64,000 nt of DNA. Origin: Halichoerus grypus. Taxonomy: Eukaryota; Chordata; Mammalia; Carnivora; Phocidae. Position 1 is the first letter of the stretch. Every line of letters starts with the position of its first letter. The position numbers and the translations under genes were made by a program. Of the stretch, positions 1-12,157 are shown in pieces. The notes under the pieces are model-generated. The model was not told the DNA's origin and made no database searches. It saw only the letters and a program-made list of their open reading frames with translations. The DNA is taken from NCBI RefSeq assembly GCF_964656455.1, contig NC_135718.1:53349008-53413007 (forward strand). Reading direction: 5' to 3'.

Positions 1-990
1 GAGTTATGACAGGACTGGTTTGGGATTTACTGCTCCAATTTGGAGGCAGCTCTGTTTCTTAAGTAGAAACAAGGAGAGCCTGCCACTTTCCCTTGATTTT
101 ACCTTTGTTCAGCCTCACTGAGGCCTCCCTCTCTCTTGAATCTTTTAATACCTCCCCATTGCCTTTAGAGCAAGTCTGGCTCCTTACCTTGGTCTCGCAA
201 GCCTCTAGGGCAGCCCCTTGCTATCTCTAGATTCATCTTCCTCCCACAGCCCAGGAGGGGAAAAATCACATCTGGTTCTAATTACCTCCGAAACGCTCTT
301 AAATTTTCCATATAGTACAGTATGCATGGCTTTGTGTATACAACTTTGCACAGTAATATGTATGTAGATGTGCAAAATATATAGAGCAGTGTACAGCAGA
401 TCATAAAGGAGGACATCAAAGTATAAGCATATAATTTACAGTATTTTCAATCACACTAAAGAGAAACAGACCCATAGACCTGGAAGTGAGACTGGCAGAG
501 GTAACAGCAGATTTCTGTCTTCTACCCTGCGCCTCTTGAGTATGAAATCTTTGGCCTACTACTGCTCTTTTTTGCTGGGGTTTTCTTTCGATGCCAGTGT
601 AATTGACTTTGCCCAGGTTCCCTGTGCTCTGTGCAAAGTCTTTCCTCTGTGGTGTCAAGTGTCTTCCCTCCCAGCCTGCTCCTGTCTTCACACTGATCAC
701 TCTTTCCAGATGCCTTTCTAGCAGCTTCTAGCTCTGACTACAAGCTGGTCTCAAGTTCAGGGCCATTGAGGAGTCTTCTTTGAACACCTGTGGGAAGCTC
801 CATGTTCCTCTGTTGGGGTGTAAGAGCAGGGGGTCCAGGCCAAAGCTGCCTGGGCCGGGGGTGAGTTGCTCACTTCTCACTTGACATCATACGTTGAAAT
901 GATCCCATCCTGGGTCTGAGGCCACAACCCATTGTAAACTCCTTCATGTATTTTAAAATCTTTAAACACCCACCAACATGGCTGCCACCA

Positions 991-1033
<43 letters not shown>

Positions 1034-1864
1034 AACACTTCCCTCTGTATATTAGATACATACGGTATATGCTCAGCAAGTGTTTGGCCCAGAATTGAAT
1101 GGAACTAGAGCCTACGTCTGACTCAGGGTCAATGTGAAATCAGTGAGAAGTCTCCCCGGGCCCCTCCCAGGCAGTGGGGAGCTTGCTTCCTGTGAACTCT
1201 GATAGCATTTATTATTGTCACAGAAAGTTAAAGCTGAAAGGGGGATTTCCCTTCTTGTCAGACGAGAAGACTGAAGGGGAAGTGGCCAAAGCAGCGCAGA
1301 GTGGGAGCCAGATCCCACAGTCTGCTGGCTTGCCCTGGCCCTCTCTCCCTTCACCTTATCTTCTCTACAGAGAGGCCTTCCTTGGTGGCCCCAGCCCTTC
1401 TTCTCCTCTGTGGTTTCCTTTCAAGGCACTCATTCCAGGAGGAATTATACGTGTATGGATCTGTGCGGGCATCCAGTGCCTGTCTTTCCAACGAAAACTG
1501 CAAGCTCCAGGAGGCCAGGGGCTGTATCTGTTTCATCCTGGAGCTCTAGTGCCCCGCACAAAGCCAGGCCCACTGAGTTCCCAGTAAATATATATGAGCA
1601 GAAAAAATAAGGATCCATGTGGCCTGAGAACCTTCTCATATTTCCTAAGGCAGCACTGAGATGGGATAAAAAACTGGAGAGTTGACAGGCCTAGGGTGCC
1701 CCCTGCCAGGAGCTCGGGGCTTAAGGTCTAGGAGGGGAGCTGAGACACCTAATGAATAACGTCACTTGAGTTGGGAATGACTATCAGACTGGGTGCTGGA
1801 GTCAAGCCGCGGTGCAGAGGGCCGACTGGGGGTCTGAGACCCAGGGCAGGGAACCAGATAGCGA
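1..1864. other. Intergenic, mostly unique sequence
   Basis: No gene-like open frame with splice or homology support. It contains a (CA)n microsatellite at 991-1028 and a MIR-like piece near 1240-1320 (minus). GC content is higher than in the gene introns to the right. By synteny it lies between ANAPC16 and DDIT4. Confidence 0.5.
991..1028. repeat. (CA)n microsatellite
   Basis: An uninterrupted CA dinucleotide run of about 19 units, followed by a degenerate GCACAAACAC end. Likely polymorphic. Confidence 0.95.
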
Positions 1865-2250
1865 TCGCAAAACCTGAAAACCACCTATGGGTCCATGGCA
1901 GGAGCATGGTTAAATAAACTGTAGTACGGCGGCCGTGCCACAGAATATTTTGTGGGTGTGCGAAAGAGTGAGGTAGATTTTGGAAAGATGTCCAAGATAT
2001 ATTGTTCAGTAAACAGAACATGTGACAGCACAATTTGTGTACTATCCCCTCATTCTGAAGCAAAAACAGGACACCCCCCCTGCAGACACATGTTCAACTG
2101 TGTGGAGAAAACATCTAGAAGGATACTGGGAAAACTGTTCACAGATGTTATCTCTGAGGGATGATGGGGAGGGCGAGGTTTTACTTTTTCACTTTACACC
2201 TTCTGCACTGTTGGATTTTGACATGAGCTCATAGTACTTTCACAAGAGTT
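1865..2250 (+). mobile_element. Old L1 3' end (L1ME-like)
   Basis: Diverged match to the familiar old-L1 3' region: 'ACCTATGGGTCCAT', 'TGGTTAAATAAACT', 'AAGATGTCCAAGATATATTG' and 'TTTACTTTTTCACTTTACAC'. No coding potential remains. Confidence 0.6.
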
Positions 2251-2659
2251 TCTTGTTTTTGTGTTTTGCTGTTGTAGGACTGGGGGGCAGGGGTGGGTGT
2301 GGGTGAATGGTGGCTCAGGGCTGGAGCAGTGGAGACGTGGTGGTAAGTCCTGCAGAGTGAGGGGACGCTGACAGGACCTAGGAAGGTGGAGGCAGGCTCT
2401 GAGAAGGCCGTGTGGCTCCAAATGGGGGGAAAAAGTGGGGATGACTGTGGAGAGGGGGCACCAAGTGGAGATGGAATGCGAGAAGCACAGTGCAGGGCAC
2501 GAGGGTCTCATTCGAGGTGACTGACCCCCACATTGCTGGTGACCCTGGGCGGGGGACAAGGAGCCCAAGGCCTGGAAACCTTGACTTTTGGGAACAAGGG
2601 CAAGAAAAGGGAGAAGGTCGACCTTTAGGACCCTACGGATTCCTTGGCCGTTTCACCAT

Positions 2660-2890
2660 CCTTAGGGTACAAACCGTTCTGGCTGCGGCGGCGTGGAAAC
2701 AAACAGAGCGAGGAGGGGCCGGAGCCCAAGCCGGCTGGGCTGGCGGAGGTCGGCCTTCCACGGGCGGGCGCTGTGTGGTGTGCCGCCTGGGTCCCCGCCC
2801 TCCTCCGGCTTGCTGTCGTGGGCTGACGGCCAGGCCCCGGGTGAAAGGCCAGGACTTCTGGCCCCTTCCGGAGACGAAGCCCCTTCCCAG
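2660..2890. promoter_or_regulatory. Isolated CpG-rich block
   Basis: About 230 bases rich in CpG (GCGGCGGCGTGG, GGCGGAGGTCGGCC, CGGGCGGGCG) in otherwise ordinary intergenic DNA, about 26 kb from the nearest gene start. There is no recognisable CDS or SINE in it. It could be an enhancer or a noncoding-RNA promoter; function is not shown. Confidence 0.4.
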
Positions 2891-5800
2891 GACCAGGAGC
2901 AAAGGAAGCCAGAACAATGCTGTTCATGGAAATTGGGGGAGAGGGAGCTAAGTAGGGGCAGGAGAAGTTTCTTGGCTCAGATAAGCCAGTAAAAGCCTGG
3001 AGAAGGTCAAAGATGAGGAATGTTCTGTGATTTCTAAGACAGCAGCTCATTTATCTCATAAACACTTGCTCTCAGCCTGAGTCCGGGGGTAATACTGCCC
3101 CCATGCAAGCTGGATAAGAGCCCTCCTGGGAGGGCCTGCATTGGAAGGCTTGTTTCTAGGTCTCCTCCGCAAAAGGCCCCCTGAAAGGAAGAAGGGAGAT
3201 GTCTGCCATGTGCCGTGAGGCCCTGTCACAGGTGTCTATTTACTCTGCCTGACAACCTTCTGAAGGAGGTATTCTTCGACAAGCCAGAAAACGGGCTGGG
3301 AGGATGGTGCTGTGTCCCCGACCACGCGGTTAGGAAGTGTTAAAACTGGGATTTGAACCTGGGTGTGTCTGTGTCCCACTTATAATTTGGTTGCTTGGAG
3401 CTTAGAACACATTTTCCCATCAAAATAATGCTGTAAGTGGTGGTTTGGTTGCCATAATGGCCTAGCTCACCCAGGGTATAGCCGGAATTAATTCTATGTT
3501 TCAGTGTGGTTGTGGATGAATCAGGCTTCTGCGGGCTAGCCTGGAAACCCACTGGAGAGGGAAAATGCCTCTGAGGGTGTGCCCAGCTGGGAACTCTTGC
3601 CCTTACGATAGCGCTTGATTCAGGGCAGGCAGGGAATATGGTGGCTCAGAGAGCACTTGTCCCTTTCCAGAACTCTGCCAGCAATCCCTGGTGAGTTCTA
3701 GCTGCTCACAGAGCCTTTGTCAGGTTTGGGGTTTATAAGACAGGGAGCGCTACGGAAGGATGTGCATTCTATCTTCAGTCTCTGCACATCTGAGTCCTTT
3801 CTCTTTCTTCCTCACACTGCCTCTCCACTTCGTGGGGTCATCTTACACGTTCCTCTAGGATGATGGGGCCTTAGAAGCAAGATCTAGGGCTCATTTTCCC
3901 CATTCGGTCTGGTGCCTGCCTGTGAAGTGGGCAGGTGCGTGCACAGGGTCAGGAGGGATGGAGATCAAAACAGCTGCTGCTGAGAGAAGTGAGACCCCAC
4001 CAGAGCTCTGAGAGTGACTTCAGGGAGATCATCCGCTCATTCATTCATTCGCTTGTTCGCTTATTCATTTGACAGACATTTGCTGTGGGTGTGCTGGGTA
4101 CTGTGCTCCTTCCTTTCACGGTACTTCTGTGGCCCAAAGGATCCCGGGCGGGACTGCCTGTGGGTCTCAGACCCAGAATCTTAGCATTCGAAGGAATTCG
4201 TTTTTATAGACGGAGACTGCCGTCCTTCCTTGATTCAGGAAGGTCTGAGTGTCAGGCTAAATACTGAGAAGACTCAAAGCCTGAAAATGGAGGTCCAGGG
4301 AGAGAGGTGGGAAGTGATTTGTCCAGTATGTCCGTCCAGGGCCCCTGTGCCTGGACCAGGACCTGCCCCTTCCGGCCCCACCCGAGGCCTTCCCGCCTCA
4401 AGATGGTCCCAGCCATCTTGTAGGATTCCTCTGGTTTCCCCAGGAGCGGAGTCTGGGGGCTGGCGGAAGGCCACGGAGAAGTGGTGGGATTCCTTCCTCA
4501 TGGACAAGAACAATGCCTGGGCTCTCTCCTGAGGGGCTAGCTTGCCTGTTGGGGGAGTTCAGAAGTCTTGGAAGACTTTCCTCAGTTCTTTCCTGAACCA
4601 CCTGCTCTTGAAATTCCAGGTCTTCGCAAGCACTATTACCTCTGTGCGAACTCCTCTTTCCCAACCTCCTTCGTCTGACTAACTCCTACTTCCCTCTGGG
4701 TTTCAGCTGAAAGATCCCTTCCTCGAGGATTTTGCTGGGCCCCCAGCCAAGGTAGGTCTCCCTGCTCTGTGCTCACCTACAGGAGGCTGGACTTGCCGCA
4801 GGATAGCCAGGGACCCTTGGGATCATTCTTGCTAACTGAACGCTTTTCTTTCCACTGGACCATGGTCTCTAGGGGGGGCAGACACCACCACTGCCTTTCC
4901 TTTGTTTGTATATTTGTTTTTAGCCATTGTATGCCGATTGTCTCAGTCCATGCTTGGTACACAGTAAGTGCTCAATGTGCAGTTGAATGACTGTGACCCG
5001 CAGCTAAAGGCAAGGCTTTCCAGCGAGTGGACTTTCATTCAGATCATTCGACAACTGTGTGGCTAGGACCAGCACACACACAGGATATAAAGACGACTTG
5101 GAAAAAGAGACTTAAAATCTTGTAGAAGAATTTATAATCCAAAACCCCTTTTAAAAACTGCCAGAAAGCCCCCTAACCCCTCCTAAGTTCCCTCTCCCTC
5201 TCCGCTGGCTTTTTGTCCTGGGGGGACAGGAGAGGCTAATTGGGGATGCTTTGGAAATGCAGGCTGAATGGGAAATTAAGTGCTCCCAGTGGAGGACACA
5301 GTGGAAATGCCCTCCCAGGGGCCTACGGGGCCCCCCTGCAGGCACCGGTAGCTAACGCTGAGCACGGCCACGGGGCGGCACTAGGACCCAGGGGCTGAGT
5401 GTGGAGCCGGCTCAGCCGGGTGAATTCACAGCCAGAACACAATGTTCTCAGTGTACCCGCAGGAAACCCTGAAGAGGAGAGCTGCACATGGCCCTCTGCT
5501 GGGTGTGTTCTGGTCCCAGCCTTTGATTCTTTTTCCTAACCTCAGCCCCCACTTTCACATCCTGCAACCTGCCGAGCTGCCCGCCCCACCCTGCTGGGCT
5601 GGTCCCAGGCCCCAGGAGAGCAATCAATGCAGGAAGCCCAGGGCCTTGCTGGCCTTCACCATTTTCAAATAAGACCGTTTGCCTCTAACCTTGGTTTCCT
5701 GAATCGACCCTTTGTGATGGAAACTTTTCACAGTGCGGAAGACAGAAGCCGGGGACAAAGCTGAGTTTCTAGCCGAGGCCAGGGTCTTGGCTCCGATGCA

Positions 5801-6777
5801 GGGAAACAGCTGATGCCTCTGAGCCACCTCCTCCCTTCCTCCCCGAAGGCCAGACCCCACCTGGGACGGGGCGAGGGCCACCGGGGCTGCTGCCTACATC
5901 AGGAGGAACTGGGAGCTGCCCAGGGAAGCAGGGCCAAGTTCGGAGCAGAACAGTCTGTGATGTGGTTCCTCGTTTTTATTTCCACGAATGCTAGAATATG
6001 CTGTCCTGCCGGGCTATTTCTATTGAATGAAAATTGTTTAAAAAAGCAAACCTCTGCAAAACCAACAGCCCTCTGTTACATGGAAGGACAAGGTGAACTT
6101 TTCACTTCCTTCCCTGCAGCCTATCAGTTCATCTGTGGTTTGGTGTCACCCACACTGCTGGGCTATATTCAATCTCAATTTTTGCCTCCTTGTTTTGGAA
6201 GCCACAGGAGCAAGCCTCCTAAACCCATGCACCTCCTGCAGGTTGCATGAGACTTTCAAAATGTCTTGGTGAGTTCCCACAACAGATTGCAAAACGGAAG
6301 CCTTCCAGCCTCCTGGCAGGTATGGAGGCCAGATGCCAGCCTCTAGATGGAGGCGGGCCCAGCGAGCAAGCGTGGGAGAAGCCGGTACCACCCAGCATAT
6401 TCTGGCTAATGAGGCTGTGGGGGCTGCAGATAGGGAGCAAAGTTCTGGGTGACACGCTACGCGTCTGCCTCCTTAACAAGGGCCCTGGCCATTAAAAATA
6501 ACCCCCAGTGCTTATACTAAGCTCCGGTCATAGGACTTCTTCCACTCTGGCATTTCAGTCTTTTTCCACGTATTGGTTCATAAGGGGGTTTTAGGGAGTC
6601 CTCACCCCAGGCCTGTAAAGAGATTCTGCTGGGTGCCTCCCAGACTTGTCCAGGCTCAGGGATTGTCTTCTTGGAGAAGGGGCTTCCAAAAGCAGGTAAT
6701 CCTGCTCCTCCTGGGGAAGGCTGCTCAAGGCTCAGAGCCCCAAAACACCTGGGTTCCAGTCTTGTTCTTTTTCTTTT
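2891..6777. other. Intergenic sequence with small ancient repeats
   Basis: Contains a MIR fragment at about 3225-3370 (minus), an L2 3'-end piece at 4035-4110 (minus), a MIR-like piece near 4190-4340 (minus) and an L2 3' end at 4920-4990 (plus). No CAN-SINE and no supported gene. GC-rich patches occur near 5280-5430. Confidence 0.5.
3225..3370 (-). repeat. MIR fragment
   Basis: Reads as antisense MIR, ending in the tRNA-like 'GGGATTTGAACCTGGG' segment. Confidence 0.6.
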
Positions 6778-6914
6778 CTGTTTTTTTTTGTTTTGTTTTG
6801 TTTTTAAGATTTTTAAAGTTTTTAAGTGATCTCAGCACCCGATGTGGGGCTCACACTCACAAACCCAAGATCAGGAGTTGCATGCTCCACCTACTGAACC
6901 AGCTAGGCGCCCCT
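6778..6914 (-). mobile_element. CAN-SINE, short older type
   Basis: T-rich tail, then 'TTTTTAAGTGATCTCAGC', 'GTGGGGCTCACACTCACAAA' and 'GAACCAGCTAGGCGCCCC', the antisense tRNA-derived head. Confidence 0.85.
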
Positions 6915-7019
6915 AGTCTTAGCTTTTTCAATTTGTTGTGTGACCCTGTGCAAGTTGCTTTCCCACTCGAGCCTTCATTAGCCTCATTTACAAAAGGAGA
7001 CGGTCTGGTTAGATGTCAC

Positions 7020-7450
7020 TGTTACAGGTAGAATTATGTCCCTCCCCAAAATTCATATGTTGAAGTTCTAACCCCAGTACCTTAGAATGTGATCTTATTT
7101 GGAGGAGATCTTAACAGGGGTCATCGAGTTAAAATGAGGTCAGTAGGGTGGGCCCTAAACCAAAATGACTGGTGTTCTTATAAAAAGGGGAAACTTGGAC
7201 ACAGACACGCATAGAGGGAAGTTGAGTAAAGGCACGGGGAGACGACCGTCATCTGCAAGCCAAGGAGAGGGGCCTGGAACAGATCCCTTCCCTCACGGCC
7301 TCCAGAAGGAACAAACCATGCTGACATCTCGATCTTGGACTTTTAGCTTCCAGAACTGGATACGATTAAGTTTCTGTTGTTTAAACCTTTCAGTTTATGG
7401 TACTCTGTTCCCGCAGATCCAGTAGGCCGTTGCGGCAGCTGTAGCCTGAA
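7020..7450 (+). mobile_element. MLT1-type (ERVL-MaLR) LTR
   Basis: Starts TGTTACAGGTAGAATTATGT and follows the MLT1 order: 'CATATGTTGAAGTTCTAACC', 'TTAAAATGAGGTCAGTAGGG', 'GGTGTTCTTATAAAAAG', 'TCCAGAACTGGATA', 'TTTCTGTTGTTTAAACC'. Solo LTR with no internal region nearby. Confidence 0.8.
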
Positions 7451-7810
7451 TGAATACAGTAGCTAAGGCCCATCCGTCGGCTCTTGGGCTACGGTATTCT
7501 TCCCTGCCACCCCTTGGTGGATTCCTTGGCCCCACATGGCCTTTCTCTTACCCTCTCCCGGTGAGTAAAAGATGTCATGTGTGAGAGTGCTTAGCCCAGT
7601 GCCCCACATCCAGGAATGCTCACTACATATTAACCATGATGACTACTCTCAGGGGTCCCAGTGCCCGCACACTACTTGTACCTACCCTGAGGTCCTCCTC
7701 CTTCTAAGCTCGGGGCCTCATGGTCACTGGCACTTTCAGTATGGAAACCTTTCCCATCCGCCTCAGCAGTTTTAAATCTGAGAGTATTAAACTGGTAACT
7801 TCCAGACCCT

Positions 7811-8008
7811 CTTTTTTTTTTTTTTTTTTTTAAGATTTTATTTATTTATTTGAGAGAGACAGCAAGAGAGAGCACAAGCAGGAGGGAGAGAGGGAGAAGC
7901 AGGTTCCCTGCGGATCAGGGAGCCCGATGCAGGGCTCCATCCCAGGACTCTGGGATCATGACCTGAGCTGAAGGCAGACGCTTAACAGACTGAGCCACCC
8001 AGGCGCCC
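7811..8008 (-). mobile_element. CAN-SINE
   Basis: Poly(T), the antisense body with GA-rich tract, then 'CTGAGCCACCCAGGCGCCCC'. Short similar flanks (CCCTCTT) suggest a target duplication. Confidence 0.95.
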
Positions 8009-8930
8009 CTCTTGCTTCTTTTCTAGCTCTCAGAATGAGTACTGTCTGTATTGAGAGATGGCAAGGGGATGATGTCCTGCTTTCCTCCTGGCTCCTGAGT
8101 CCATAGGTCTCTGGAGGCCTCAGCTCCTGGTACTTCAGCTGCAAACGCAGGCTGGCTGGGAGAGTCTGATGTTCCTCTTCATTATCAGGAGTGCTTTCAA
8201 AAAACACTGTAAGCTTGAATGTTGAAATGGGATCACAGAATGATCCTTGAGTCTTCTGTGGGCAGACACTGGTCCAGGATAGCAAAGTCTTAGGTTGTCT
8301 TTCAGGGAGTATGTGTTGAGAGTCACATTGCCCCGACTCCACAGAATATTCCAGATTCACTATATTTTGGAGACTCTGCAGAAAGTTAAGTGGGTAGAAT
8401 CTGACTTCAACAGCCCCCAAACATAACCTTTGGGTTTGCTACACAAATGAAATGCCTGTGCTTGTGTGGTTTATCTTCAAATATATGCCTGGAGATTTCT
8501 GAGAATAAGGAGTGGGGCAGGGAGGGGGGCGATGGGAAGAGGGCGTGCGAGCTTACTTCAGGCTTTCAGGGTCAAGGAAAGAAGGAGGAGAAACCATCTG
8601 GGGGGAAAACATCTCTCCACAATGTCCATATACTTTAAATTTGATCACTTCAGGCTGCTGCTTATTCTGGCTTTTGGCTCAGAGCCCAGAAGGGAGGCTC
8701 CTTGAATAATTCTCACTGAGCTTAGGACATCTGCTTTTCCCGACAAGTAAGTAAATACAAATCTGAAAATGCTTAGTTTCTAGTCAGAGCAAAAATACTG
8801 TTCCCCACCTAGTGGCCTGCAAAGGTCCCATCTGATGCATTATACCAGCTCATCTAACCCTTCCAGGCCCGAGGAGCCTGCTTTCTAAGTTATTTATTCT
8901 GAAAGCCAGGATTCTTGGCCTCTTTCTTAA

Positions 8931-8952
8931 CGACTGAGCCACCCAGGTGCCC
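8931..8952 (-). mobile_element. CAN-SINE remnant, 22 bases of head only
   Basis: CGACTGAGCCACCCAGGTGCCC matches only the 5' tRNA-like end of the SINE. It is flanked by perfect 17-base direct repeats CTTGGCCTCTTTCTTAA (8914-8930 and 8953-8969). Confidence 0.8.
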
Positions 8953-9074
8953 CTTGGCCTCTTTCTTAAGTGCACCCTTGCTGTGTTAGAGAAACGCTCT
9001 TTTGATGGACAATGGAGCACGGCAAACGAGCCTCCAAACAATCTGGTCCTTGCTTCCTTCTCCTGAGAGATCTC

Positions 9075-9620
9075 ACCACTCCCCTGTTTACAACCTTTCC
9101 TCCAGCCACACCAAATGACTGGGAGCTCCACCAGTGCGGTGGGTGATTTCACGCTGCCCTGCCTTTGCACACGCTGTTCCCCGTACTTGGAATGCTTTTA
9201 TTTGGCGTCTTCCCCACTTTGCTCAGCTAACTCCAGCTCACCAGTCATGCTCAGGCACAGGCTTACCTTCTCTAGGAAAATCTCCTTGTCATTCCCTCTC
9301 CAAGCCCTCTTGGCTTCCACAGTACCCCAAAGGGACTGGAGTCACGGGGTTATGGCACTGTACGTATCCCATGTATCTATTCGCTTGTCAGTTTTTCCCA
9401 TTGGTCCAAGTGGTTCCCAAACCCAAATGCAGAAGAGTCACATGGAACCCCCAACCTTAGACCTTTCAGACCCCAGGAATGAGGCCAGGGAGTCTGCATT
9501 TTTATTATGCTTGATTCTGGGGCACTGCCAAGTTTGGGACTATTGCCCTATCTTTGTATTTCTTTTTTCCTATATATATTACCAAAGACACAGTAGGCCC
9601 TCAGTAAATGTTTGACTCTT
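9075..9620 (+). mobile_element. LINE L2 3' part, interrupted by MER5-like element
   Basis: Shows L2 3' features: 'CTTTGCACACGCTGTTCC', 'TTGGAATGCTTTTATTTGGC', a 'CAGGCACAGGCTTACC' region and the end 'CAGTAGGCCCTCAGTAAATG'. A hAT-like piece at about 9408-9540 interrupts it. Confidence 0.7.
9408..9540. mobile_element. MER5A-like hAT-Charlie fragment
   Basis: 'AAGTGGTTCCCAAACCC', 'GAGTCACATGGAACCCCC' and 'GGGAGTCTGCATTTTTATTA' resemble the MER5A core. It sits inside the L2. Confidence 0.5.
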
Positions 9621-10239
9621 CTAGCTCCTCTCTGGTAACCTCTTTTTGTTTTTACTTCTTTTCCTTGCTAGCCCTAGACTGACCATTTGCTTATCCTCTT
9701 GCCCTTACCATGCAAAACGATAACCACTAATTCTTCATTTTTTCCATTTATACTGCCGGGCTGCTACAGGGCTTCCCCAAAGATTGGTGCCATTGCAAAT
9801 TCAGAGACTCTAACTGCCGCTGGCCCTGGTCGGCTCTCTCCCGTTCTTTACAGGGACTATTCCCAACCCCACTGTTCCCGCTTCTTCCTGCCCCTTAGCA
9901 CAGGCAGTAAACCAACTCACCTCCTCCTCCACAGAGAAAATAGAAGCCATCTGATGGCAACTCCCTCAGCTTCCTGCCACCTCACCTACACATTTACCCA
10001 CATCAGCACTATCCTTTTCGCCTGCCCTCCTTCCAGGAGTAATCACTCCAACTGGGCTCTGGATCCCATCCCCTCCCACTTCCCCAGGGACCTTATACCC
10101 TCAATTATCCCCTCTTTCTCTTTGACCTCTCCCATTGGAAAAGAAAAAACAAATGTCTTGCCTGGGTGTCTTCCCTTAACTGTCACCCTCTCTGTCCTTC
10201 ATTTTGTCTCCCTTTCCCCTTGAACTTCTTCTTCTTCCC

Positions 10240-10440
10240 CTTTTTTAGTGTTTATTTATTTATTTGAAGGGGGGAAGGGAAGAGGGAGAGAATCTCCAGC
10301 AGACTCCCCGCCGAGCACAGAGCCCCACCTGGGGCTCAACATGGGGCTCGACATGAGGCTCAGTTTCATGACCCTGAGATCACTACCTGAGCCGAAATCA
10401 AGAGTCGGAGGCTTAACCAACTGAGCCACCCAGGCGCCCC
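10240..10440 (-). mobile_element. CAN-SINE, older subfamily
   Basis: Antisense SINE ending 'CTGAGCCACCCAGGCGCCCC'. The middle has a repeated 'GGGGCTCAACATGGGGCTCG' segment, a small internal duplication. Confidence 0.9.
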
Positions 10441-10801
10441 CTGTTGAACTTCTTAAAAGTGTTGCCTAGATGTGGCCCTGTTTTCCCCTTCTGCTCACTC
10501 TCCCACCCTCAGCTGTCTGGCTTGGCCTCTGCTGTACCACACTGCTCTTGAGACAAAGTCACCATGATCTTCTTGGTAAAACCCATTCCTTATATCACTT
10601 AATTGCTTGGCTACACCAATTTTGCTATTTGCAGTCTCCTCAGAATGTCCCCTCCCCTCGGTTTCCATGCCGCCACACTCTTGGCTTTCTGTCTCTCTCT
10701 GGTGACTTCCTGCCGGGTGCTTTCCTGGGTTTCTGTTCCGCTGTCTGTCCCTTATGTGTAAGCGTTCCTCAGGGATCTCTCCTTGGTCCGATTCTCTTCT
10801 T

Positions 10802-11004
10802 TTTTTTTTTTTTAAAGATTTTATTTATTTATTCGACAGAGAGAGACACAGCGAGAGAGGGAACACAAGCAGGGGGAGTGGGAGAGAGAGAGAAGCAGGC
10901 TTCCCGCCGAGCAGGGAGCCCGATGCGGGGCTCGATCCCAGGACCCTGGGATCATGACCTGAGCCGAAGGCAGACGCTTAACGACTGAGCCACCCAGGCG
11001 CCCC
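10802..11004 (-). mobile_element. CAN-SINE, young
   Basis: Full antisense copy with a perfect 17-base target duplication GGTCCGATTCTCTTCTT at 10785-10801 and 11005-11021. Inserted in the L2. Confidence 0.98.
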
Positions 11005-11596
11005 GGTCCGATTCTCTTCTTGCTCCATGGGCTCTCTCCCTGGGTGATTCCATCCACCATCCCCACCTTTGGTTTCATAAATGCCTCTAGGCTGGTCAGT
11101 CTCAAATCTAACTCCAGCCCAGCTCACTCTCCCACACTGTCGACCCATAGTCGACTGCCTATTGGACATCTTGAACCTGCTCTTCTTTCCATACCCTTAT
11201 CTCAGTAGATAGTAACCCCTGATCCCCCAGCCACCCACACAAGAAACCTGTGTGTCCTCCTGGAGTTCTCCAAGTTTGACCAGTCACCAAGTCCTATATA
11301 GGATACTTCTTGAGTAACTCTCAAACCAAATCTACCCTTCCATCTCCCATCTTCAACAGGTTGCAGTCATCTCATCTGGATCTCCACAACAGCTTCCTAA
11401 AGGATCTGGATCTTACCTCTAATGATGTGCCACCATTCCCTCCAACTAAACTTCTGAAGTGAAACTAGATCTTGTCATTCAAACCCGGTAAGGATTCCCC
11501 AGTGTCCTCTGCTTGAAGTTCAAATTCCTTAGCAAAATCCATCTGGTCCGATACACTATGAACCAACCGTTAACAGACACCTGCAGCCCCCCCCCT

Positions 11597-11800
11597 TTTT
11601 TTTTTTTTTTTAAAGATTTTATTTATTTATTTGACAGAGAGAGACACAGCGAGAGAGGGAACACAAGCAGGGGGAGTGGGAGAGGGAGAAGCAGTCTTCC
11701 CGCGGAGCAGGGAGCCCGATGCGGGGCTCGATCCCAGGACCCTGGGATCATGACCTGAGCCGAAGGCAGACGCTTAACGACTGAGCCACCCAGGCGCCCC
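11597..11800 (-). mobile_element. CAN-SINE, young
   Basis: Full antisense copy with target duplication ACACCTGCAGCCCC at 11577-11590 and 11801-11814. Inserted in the L2. Confidence 0.97.
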
Positions 11801-12157
11801 ACACCTGCAGCCCCTTAACAGCATGATGCCTTTTCTGCTCCTTGGGCCTTTGCGTATTTTATTCCCTCTACCCAGAACATCCTTCCTTCCCATCCCACTG
11901 ACTTGTTCTTCAGGTCTCAGTCTAAAAACATCATCCTGGGAAATCTCTGACCCCTTGCTCAGCTGGATTAGCTCTCTCTGATTTTACAACGTCTCGTGCT
12001 TTCCCCTATCAGGCAAGTTTTACACTTAAAATCAGTCTTTTGTCTCTCTTAATGTATTTATAACCTCAAGGTTGGTAATTGTGTCTTGTTTGACATCCTC
12101 AGCAAGTAGCAGATGCTAGACCTATAGTAAGTGCTCAATAAGTATGTGTTGAATAAT

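Larger units (their letters stand above)
9621..12157 (+). mobile_element. Long degenerate LINE L2 with three nested SINEs
   Basis: Outside the SINEs the sequence follows the L2 ORF2-to-3'-end order: 'GCGTTCCTCAGGGATCTCTC', a 'GACTGCCTATTGGACATC' segment, 'GGGCCTTTGCGTATTTTATT', 'TTCTTCAGGTCTCAGTCTAA' and the end 'AGTAAGTGCTCAATAAGTAT'. It contains no intact reading frame. The 178-codon open frame at 9687-10223 is in this region and lacks gene support. Confidence 0.65.

Noticed and set aside
991..1028. Regularly repeated unit as a possible CRISPR array
   Set aside because: A plain CA dinucleotide microsatellite in mammalian DNA with no spacers.
2490..2951. Open frames of 94-153 codons in the CpG-rich block, both strands
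   Set aside because: Low stop density from base composition; overlapping frames on both strands are equally long, so none is favoured.
7020..7450. 86-codon frame at 7165-7425 as a gene
   Set aside because: Lies wholly inside the MLT1 LTR.
9687..10223. 178-codon open frame, the second longest in the window
   Set aside because: Lies in degenerate L2 sequence, is compositionally Ser/Pro/Leu-rich with no domain, and has no promoter or splice context.
10799..11004. tRNA-like heads of the SINEs as tRNA genes
   Set aside because: They are SINE 5' regions derived from tRNA-Lys, always joined to the SINE body, and diverged from a functional cloverleaf.
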